Source: JAEUMD01 sp964559355 (GTDB lineage Bacteria > Pseudomonadota > Alphaproteobacteria > Rhizobiales > Hyphomicrobiaceae). Taken from it: a DNA stretch of 10,492 nucleotides. Location: contig CAZLHQ010000114.1 in the NCBI GenBank assembly GCA_964559355.1, positions 1 to 10,492 on the forward strand. Reading direction: 5' to 3'. A program made the position numbers and the translations under genes. Position 1 is the first letter of the stretch; the number at the start of each line of letters is the position of its first letter. The notes beneath the pieces are model-generated. The model was not told the DNA's origin. It saw nothing but the letters and a program-made list of their open reading frames with translations, and made no database searches. Shown one piece after another: positions 6,216 through 10,492 of this stretch.

Positions 6216-7745
6216 ATGCAGTTGACAGCCCTACCAGCCGTAGTCCGCCAGCCGGTCAGCGCCAAGCGCACGGCATCGCGCATCTGCGCCGCGCTCCTGG
6301 CAGGCTGCGCCGGGCTTGTGGTGCTGCCCGTGATCGAGTTTGCCGGTGGGCTGGCGACGGACGTACAGGCTCGCTCGCGCAAATCTACGCCCGAGAAGAG
6401 AGCCAGACACGCCAATCACAAGATATCGCCCAAGCACGCGCTCGACCGCGCCCGGGACCGCACCATACCGGCCGCGCCCCCGCTCCCCGTGCAGCGGCCA
6501 GATCACGCCAAGCCGATCGAGGACGGCGCGCGGGGCAAGGCCGGCGACACCGCCAAGGATGGCCAATCAACGCCAGCACCCGTGCTCGCCTCGGCACAGG
6601 ACCAGCAGCTGACGGCTGAACAGAAAAAGGCCGCTGTGCTTGCCGCGCCTGCCGAAGTCCTGCGCCGGATCGGTCGCCACGTCATCACCGGCTACCACGC
6701 TCCGTCACAGTTGACCCCGCTGCTGGAACGCGCGGCATTGGGCGGCGTTTTCGTCACCGCCCACAATGCGCGTGGACGAAACAAGCAAACCCTTGCAGCC
6801 GAGCTCGACACCCTGCGTGAGCGTGCACGCGCATCCGGACAAGGCGCGTTCTGGGTATCGACCGATCAGGAGGGAGGCAGTGTTTCGCGCCTTTCGCCGC
6901 CGCTTGCCTATCAGGTATCGCTGCCGCGCATGTTGCGCGACATGAAGGCGGATGCCCCGCGCACGCTCGCCGTCGAAGCCTATGCCGCAAAGCAGGCCGC
7001 CGCGCTGGCTGACATCGGCATCAACCTGAATTTCGCGCCGGTGGCCGATCTCAACCACAACATGCGCTCATCTGCCGACCGTTACACGCGCATACGCAAC
7101 CGCGCCATCTCCGATAGGGCCGATGTCGTAGCCGAGGTTGCGCGCACCTATTGCGAGCAGTTCAACAAGACCCAGGTCTATTGCACGCTGAAGCACTTCC
7201 CCGGATTGGGGCGTGTTTCCACAGATACCCATGTCATGCCGGCGACATTGAAAGCTTCTGCCGAAGAGTTGGCGCGCACCGATTGGCTGCCATTCCGCAA
7301 CGTGCTCAAGCACACGCCGGCCTTCGTCATGGTCGGGCATCATCAGGTCGTGAGCCTGGATGCCGAGCGCCCGGCCTCCACGTCACCGGCCGTCGTGCAA
7401 AAGCTGTTGCGCGAGGAATGGAAATTCGACGGAGTCGTCATCACCGACGATCTCGTAATGGGCGCCATTACACGCCGCAAGGGTGGCATAGCACAAGCTG
7501 CCGTCGACGCGCTCAATGCCGGCGTCGATCTCATCCTGATCGGCGCTCACAACGACGCGGTTTATGATGTGCTTTATGCGCTCGTCATCGCCGATGAGAA
7601 CGGGCGGCTCAGCCGCGAGAAGCTTGAGGCGAGCGAAAAGCGCTTGGCGAGAGCGGCGGCCCCAATCGAGCTTGCGCGCCAACCGGCGCCTGCCGCCCCA
7701 CCGTTACCGATGAAGTCGCCCAGAACGAAAACGGCGCGTCAATGA
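6216..7745 (+). CDS. Exported GH3 beta-N-acetylhexosaminidase (NagZ-like)
   Basis: This 509-residue glycoside hydrolase family 3 protein should remove non-reducing N-acetylglucosamine from peptidoglycan fragments or related glycans. The catalytic domain starts near residue 140. STDQEGGSVSRL is the substrate-binding segment; KHFPGLGRVSTDTH (326-339) carries the NagZ-type Asp-Thr-His loop with the acid/base histidine at 339; VVITDDLVMGAI carries the likely nucleophile Asp411. Unlike cytosolic NagZ of about 340 residues, it has a basic N-terminus, a hydrophobic segment at about 23-47, then VQA-RS, a plausible signal peptidase site. A long Pro/Ala/Lys-rich low-complexity linker runs to about residue 130, and a Pro-rich tail ends the protein. 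This points to a periplasmic or membrane-anchored enzyme. The ATG at 6216 has only a weak Shine-Dalgarno sequence; a GTG at 6150 in frame is the alternative. The 3' end overlaps the convergent DUF465 gene by 7 bases. Confidence 0.87.
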   Translation: MQLTALPAVVRQPVSAKRTASRICAALLAGCAGLVVLPVIEFAGGLATDVQARSRKSTPEKRARHANHKISPKHALDRARDRTIPAAPPLPVQRPDHAKPIEDGARGKAGDTAKDGQSTPAPVLASAQDQQLTAEQKKAAVLAAPAEVLRRIGRHVITGYHAPSQLTPLLERAALGGVFVTAHNARGRNKQTLAAELDTLRERARASGQGAFWVSTDQEGGSVSRLSPPLAYQVSLPRMLRDMKADAPRTLAVEAYAAKQAAALADIGINLNFAPVADLNHNMRSSADRYTRIRNRAISDRADVVAEVARTYCEQFNKTQVYCTLKHFPGLGRVSTDTHVMPATLKASAEELARTDWLPFRNVLKHTPAFVMVGHHQVVSLDAERPASTSPAVVQKLLREEWKFDGVVITDDLVMGAITRRKGGIAQAAVDALNAGVDLILIGAHNDAVYDVLYALVIADENGRLSREKLEASEKRLARAAAPIELARQPAPAAPPLPMKSPRTKTARQ

Positions 7746-7927
7746 CGCGCCGCGGACTGGGGCTCTTCGGATAGGCGAGCAATCTGCTCTTTCAGCTTCA
7801 GCTTCTCTTGTTTCATCCGCCGGATTTCGACATCGTCGGATCCGAGCCTCGACACTTCCTCTGCAATCCGACGTTCCAACAACTTATGCTTTTCGGTCAA
7901 CTCTGCGAGATGAGCGGACAGCGACAT
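7739..7927 (-). CDS. YdcH-family (DUF465) small coiled-coil protein
   Basis: This 62-residue protein matches the DUF465/YdcH family (Pfam PF04325). It starts MSLSAHLAELTEKHKLLERR and continues through a heptad-like helix to the typical RRMKQEKLKLKEQIARL segment, which predicts one or two short amphipathic, charged helices. Its molecular role is unknown to me. The start is well supported by GGAGGG 5 bases before the ATG at 7927. The stop overlaps the end of the NagZ-like gene by 7 bases in convergent orientation. A paralogue lies divergently at 8300. Confidence 0.88.
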   Translation of the reverse strand: MSLSAHLAELTEKHKLLERRIAEEVSRLGSDDVEIRRMKQEKLKLKEQIARLSEEPQSAARH

Positions 7928-8299
7928 CAGGCCCTCCGATTAAGTTGGACACCTAAGAAGTGTGACAGATCGACGACGGCTTGTCCATAATTCGGCGTGT
8001 TCTAAGCCGCCCGCGACCGCCGGCATGGTCGGTCAACTCCTAACGTGCTCGATTCAATTGTTGCTACTGCCGCGGCAGGGTAAGTCCGCGTTTGCGAACG
8101 CAAAAAATCCGCATACGAGTGCTGCGGAGGCTTGCCAGCAGCAGCAAAGGAATGGATATTCACATTTCGATGAGCTGCATTGCGGCAAGCGGATGGCTAC
8201 CATCGTGGTGCCACGCATGGCGTAGTGTGGCTGTTTGTCTGCGTGCCGGCGAGACGAATGAGAGCAATGCTCCGGTAGCGGGATCGGAACTGAACGACG
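7928..8299. other. Divergent intergenic region between two DUF465 genes
   Basis: These 372 bases must hold promoters for both small genes. I see no convincing sigma70 boxes, no tRNA, and no coding frame with a ribosome binding site. A small hairpin, GCGTT-TGCG-AACGC, lies at about 8089-8102 and is followed by AAAAAA on the plus strand. The other open frames have composition unlike the flanking genes. Confidence 0.5.
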
Positions 8300-8506
8300 A
8301 TGCAGCGGCGGAATGACAAGGAGCTACGTGAGCAGCTTGCGAGCTTGCGCGCCGAGCACCGCAGCCTCGACGACGAGATCATCGCACTCGAAGGCTCGGG
8401 CAGCGCCGATCAGCTGATGATCAAGCGGCTCAAGAAAAAGAAGCTCGCCTTGAAAGACCAGATCACCATCATCGAGGACCAGCTCCTCCCCGACATCATC
8501 GCGTGA
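8300..8506 (+). CDS. YdcH-family (DUF465) small protein, second copy
   Basis: This 68-residue member of the DUF465/YdcH family (Pfam PF04325) starts MQRRNDKELREQLASLRAEH. It carries the diagnostic lysine-rich turn MIKRLKKKKLALKDQI and ends LLPDIIA. It predicts a helical hairpin rich in charged residues. It is only distantly similar to the copy at 7739-7927, so these are old paralogues rather than a recent duplication. The ATG at 8300 has only a weak upstream GGAA. In related alphaproteobacteria, genes of this family often lie close to purE, as here, but 1.8 kb of accessory sequence separates them in this window. Confidence 0.88.
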   Translation: MQRRNDKELREQLASLRAEHRSLDDEIIALEGSGSADQLMIKRLKKKKLALKDQITIIEDQLLPDIIA

Positions 8507-8578
8507 ACCGCCGGCGGCGTCGGGTGGGGTCCATGCGCACACCCGCAGCTTCACGCAAAACGCCGCTACACACTCGAC

Positions 8579-8719
8579 CGTCACCCCGGCGAAGGCCGGG
8601 GCCCAGGCATGTCGCGCCAATCTCTCCTTTTTTGTCGATGAATTCGCACTCGCATACATAACTTCTGGCGATTCATGCACCGCGGCGTGTCTGGATCCCC
8701 GACCAAGTCGGGGATGACG
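8579..8719. repeat. Alphaproteobacterial-type composite palindromic repeat
   Basis: The unit is bounded by CGTCACCCC (8579-8587) and, in inverse, GGGATGACG (8711-8719), with one mismatch. It contains two hairpins: CCCCGGC-GAAG-GCCGGGG (8584-8601) and ATCCCCGAC-CAA-GTCGGGGAT (8695-8715). The phrases CCCCGGCGAAGGCCGGGG and GGATCCCCGACCAAGTCGGG are familiar from intergenic repeats in rhizobia and relatives. Such elements are non-autonomous; no transposase is present. Confidence 0.7.
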
Positions 8720-8734
8720 TCAATGGAGCGATGT

Positions 8735-8786
8735 GGCGGGTTAGGCGCGCAGGATTGCGCAGCAATTCCGAGCACCGTAACCCGCC
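8735..8786. repeat. REP-like palindrome, unit 1
   Basis: Perfect 9-bp arms GGCGGGTTA (8735-8743) and TAACCCGCC (8778-8786) enclose 34 bases, giving a 52-base unit. Read on the minus strand it starts GGCGGGTTACGGTG. Unit 2 at 8830 on the plus strand starts GGCGGAATACGGTG, so the two units are related and lie in inverted orientation 43 bases apart, like paired REP sequences. Confidence 0.6.
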
Positions 8787-8829
8787 GGGCAGATCGAGCC
8801 GTCGCAACGGCCAGCGTCGAATCCGGGGC

Positions 8830-8890
8830 GGCGGAATACGGTGTCTCGATTGCGCGATGCTCCATCTCACCACCTATTCCGCCCTACGGG
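8830..8890. repeat. REP-like palindrome, unit 2, reaching into the lipase fragment
   Basis: Arms GGCGGAATA (8830-8838) and TATTCCGCC (8875-8883) form a 9-bp stem across 54 bases, followed by CTACGGG, another phrase typical of these repeats. On the minus strand this edge reads CCCGTAGGGCGGAATAG and supplies the last codons and TAG stop of the lipase-like fragment, so the repeat joins directly onto the broken gene. Confidence 0.6.
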
Positions 8891-9263
8891 CTTGGGTGAA
8901 GAATTCGGCGGCGGCGAGTGCTTGCGTAGCGTTTGGCAGGCCGGCCGCCAGAACGTATCCATTTCGAATGTCGCCGTCCGCCGTAAAGTCGGCAAAGCCG
9001 CGATCCGTGCCGCGATAGGCGTAGACCGTCTTGATGTTTTGCCCGTCGCCACCGACGTCCCAGTTGTAGCGGATGGCGTAGAAGCCGATCGACGCATCCT
9101 TGTCTTCATAAGCTGCAATGGTTGCTTCGCCGATTTGGGTGCCGAGTGCAAAACCTAGCCCCACATTCGTTTCACCGAGCCCAGAATTTACGCCACGATG
9201 ATACGTATCCATCGCAAGGATCGCCAAGAAGATATCGTCTTTTGTTACGGATGGAACTGACAT
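8874..9263 (-). pseudogene. 5' fragment of a lipase-like protein gene, cut by a repeat
   Basis: The 129 codons encode MSVPSVTKDDIFLAILAMDT through FYAIRYNWDVGGDGQNIKTV and YAYRGTD to AAAEFFTQ. This resembles the N-terminus of large alphaproteobacterial class-3-lipase-like proteins, some with C-terminal calcium-binding repeats. The RGT segment fits the strand before the oxyanion region in that fold. A full protein would continue with a GHSLGG nucleophile elbow, which is absent. The frame instead enters a palindromic repeat at about 8890 and stops at once (ARRAE, then TAG). The start is sound: GGAAG lies 7 bases before the ATG at 9263, 3 bases after the stop of the lipoprotein gene. It is probably non-functional, although a short folded product cannot be excluded. 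The family assignment is from memory of similar sequences, not from a search. Confidence 0.6.
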
Positions 9264-9266
9264 GGC

Positions 9267-9971
9267 TCAACTTCCGAGTTTCGTTTCGAACTGCGTGGGA
9301 GAAAAGTAATCGCGCTGGTGGTAGGTCGTCGCCGAAGCAGGCACCAAAATATCTTTGGGAAGTTCCCGATATTGCTGGCGCCAATTCCTTATCCACTTTG
9401 GAGCATCGGGTATGCTAAACAAGAGAGGCTCGCTCGTCGGCTCGATCGTTATGCGCACAGGCCGCACGGCGGGGTCGATGGCATCAGACAAATAGTCGAA
9501 CCACGTTCTCTTGAATTCGGTGATGTCGGTTACGTCCGGCGGGCGCCATACGACAAGCAGGCTCAGCAGATGCCCTGCCGGCAAGACTTCGGCTTTACCG
9601 CGCGCGGGGTAAATGACCGCCTTGGAGGGTTCTTGACCGCGATTAAATGGCGGATAGTACCATGTGACGTTCTCTGTGACATAGAGAGGCTCTCTTCTCC
9701 GAACTGAACCGATGCGACCGCCACCGCCCGCCATCGAGAGAACGATATCCCCATGCCGGCCGAGGCTCATGTGGGGCATGGTTCCGCGAGTGCGATCGGC
9801 GACGCCACCAATGCCAGAGTAGATCTCGCGCTCATAGACGCTGGAGGCGATCCTGCGCTCGCCGTCCACTTCGACTTCGATGGTCAGTTTGAACGTGTTG
9901 CGGTAGGTGGCGCACGAGATCAGCGCTGCGGCGGCGAAGAGAACTGCAATCATGGCAGTGGCACGCATCAT
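9267..9971 (-). CDS. Putative lipoprotein of unknown function
   Basis: This 234-residue protein starts MMRATAMIAVLFAAAALISC, a lipoprotein signal peptide with lipobox LISC and the lipidated cysteine at residue 20. The mature part is probably attached to a membrane facing the periplasm. It has mixed beta-rich sequence (TFKLTIEVEVDGERRIASSV near the start, VTWYYPPFN in the middle, FSIPDAPKWIRNWRQQYREL near the end) and no motif I can name. AAGGAGG lies 7 bases before the ATG at 9971, a strong start. The start overlaps the stop of the small upstream ORF by 4 bases, and the lipase-like fragment begins 3 bases after its stop, so the three are one transcription unit. GC is low at its 3' end (60 of 120 bases at 9301-9420), consistent with horizontal transfer. 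A role tied to the adjacent lipase-like protein is possible but unproven. Confidence 0.75.
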   Translation of the reverse strand: MMRATAMIAVLFAAAALISCATYRNTFKLTIEVEVDGERRIASSVYEREIYSGIGGVADRTRGTMPHMSLGRHGDIVLSMAGGGGRIGSVRRREPLYVTENVTWYYPPFNRGQEPSKAVIYPARGKAEVLPAGHLLSLLVVWRPPDVTDITEFKRTWFDYLSDAIDPAVRPVRITIEPTSEPLLFSIPDAPKWIRNWRQQYRELPKDILVPASATTYHQRDYFSPTQFETKLGS

Positions 9972-10072
9972 GCGGACGCCTCCTTCATCGCACCGCTCTC
10001 GTTTTCGAAGGCGCTGGCCAGCAGCACCACCCGTGCCTCCCCCGTCTCCGGATCGCGCATCAGCATTTTCAC
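9968..10072 (-). CDS. Small ORF or 3' remnant upstream of the lipoprotein gene
   Basis: This 34-codon ORF starts with GTG (AGGGA lies 7 bases upstream) and reads KMLMRDPETGEARVVLLASA then FENESGAMKEASA. It ends in TGA overlapping the ATG of the lipoprotein gene by 4 bases, a classic translational-coupling layout. Codon third positions are GC-rich as in real genes. The same frame stays open without a usual start codon for about 27 codons further upstream (ending IASGLRHLAAHEFRERP before the GTG). It may therefore be the 3' remnant of a longer gene whose 5' part has been lost. I do not recognise a family. Confidence 0.4.
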   Translation of the reverse strand: MKMLMRDPETGEARVVLLASAFENESGAMKEASA

Positions 10073-10318
10073 GGGTCTTTCCCTGAATTCGTGCGCGGCG
10101 AGGTGCCTGAGGCCGCTCGCAATCGCTGCCGGCGCACCCGCGTTAGCGGTTCACCATCCCGCCAACATACTCCGTTCACGTTACCAAGACCTTCCGCCCC
10201 GCATCGGCCCAAAATCCTTGCCAACGCGCGGCCCACCCACTAAACCCGCGCTTTCTCCGCGATAGGAAAAGCCAAGCGGAGTGGGGGCAAAAGCCCGGCG
10301 GTTCGACGCGAGCAGACC

Positions 10319-10492
10319 ATGAGCGGACACGGCAAGGCGGGTAAACGCGGTGAGGGCCAGCCCCTCGTCGGCATCATCATGGGCAGCCAATCCGATTGGG
10401 CGACCATGCGCAACGCCGCGCAGGTACTCGACGAACTGGGCGTTGCCTTTGAAACCCGCATCGTCTCCGCCCACCGCACGCCCGACCGGCTC
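10319..10492 (+). CDS. purE: 5-(carboxyamino)imidazole ribonucleotide mutase, 5' end
   Basis: PurE converts N5-CAIR to 4-carboxy-5-aminoimidazole ribonucleotide in purine synthesis, in the cytoplasm. The 58 visible codons read MSGHGKAGKRGEGQPLVGII and then carry the diagnostic motifs MGSQSDWATMRNA (residues 21-33) and SAHRTPDRL (50-58), which line the nucleotide-binding site. Class I PurE proteins have about 160-170 residues, so roughly two thirds is outside the window. The first 14 or so residues are a polar extension before the conserved core. The ATG at 10319 has only a weak purine-rich stretch (GCGAGCAG) upstream. purK probably follows, as in relatives. The upstream 246 bases (10073-10318) hold no other supported gene and should carry the promoter. 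Confidence 0.93.
   Translation, partial: MSGHGKAGKRGEGQPLVGIIMGSQSDWATMRNAAQVLDELGVAFETRIVSAHRTPDRL

Larger units (their letters stand above)
8507..8873. other. Non-coding stretch filled with palindromic repeats
   Basis: Nearly all of this stretch consists of inverted-repeat units, listed separately at 8579-8719, 8735-8786 and 8830-8890. The short open frames across it are translations of repeats and show no ribosome binding site or family features. It is the left part of the accessory stretch between the second DUF465 gene and purE. Confidence 0.6.

Noticed and set aside
6282..6311. Lipobox (LLAGC) in the NagZ-like protein
   Set aside because: The hydrophobic run before the cysteine is only about 8 residues and continues well beyond it, which fits a transmembrane or signal peptidase I segment better.
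8507..10318. Complete mobile element or defence island
   Set aside because: No transposase, integrase, nuclease, ATPase or toxin-antitoxin genes are visible; only repeats, a gene fragment and a lipoprotein gene.

Overview
The window looks like chromosome of an alphaproteobacterium, most likely of the order Hyphomicrobiales (Bradyrhizobium/Xanthobacteraceae-like). This rests on the high GC of most genes, a pair of small YdcH/DUF465 genes on the same side as purE, a propionyl-CoA synthetase, and palindromic intergenic repeats of the kind common in that order. Taxonomy is inferred from gene content only.

Layout from left to right. (1) 1-1213, minus: 5' two thirds of prpE (propionyl-CoA synthetase), running off the window start. 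(2) 1410-2573, minus: PiT-family phosphate (or sulfate) permease, divergent from (3) 2807-3571, plus: TauE/SafE-family anion exporter. (4) 3572-4326: a structured region without a large gene. It holds interleaved inverted repeats, a strong bidirectional terminator, a short tandem repeat and, on the minus strand, a convincing 26-codon membrane microprotein ORF. (5) 4327-5955, plus: a 542-residue acyl-CoA synthetase of the AMP-binding superfamily. (6) 6216-7745, plus: a GH3/NagZ-like beta-N-acetylhexosaminidase with an export signal. (7) 7739-7927, minus, and 8300-8506, plus: two divergent DUF465/YdcH small proteins. (8) 8507-10318: an accessory stretch between ydcH and purE, carrying a cluster of palindromic repeats, a truncated lipase-like gene, an unknown lipoprotein gene and a small upstream ORF. 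GC falls to about 50% inside the lipoprotein gene (60 of 120 bases at 9301-9420, against 42 of 60 at 5281-5340 in the acyl-CoA synthetase). (9) 10319-10492, plus: 5' end of purE.

The genes do not form one pathway. prpE and the acyl-CoA synthetase both activate carboxylic acids to CoA thioesters, and the PiT and TauE genes both move inorganic anions, but each is a separate transcription unit. The only clear operon is the minus-strand group 10072-8874 (small ORF, lipoprotein, lipase-like fragment), linked by a 4-base overlap and a 3-base gap.

I did not find a large undescribed system. The most interesting items are the 26-residue membrane microprotein with its own Shine-Dalgarno sequence and downstream terminator, the structured region that may encode a small RNA, and the lipase-like gene whose stop codon is supplied by a palindromic repeat.
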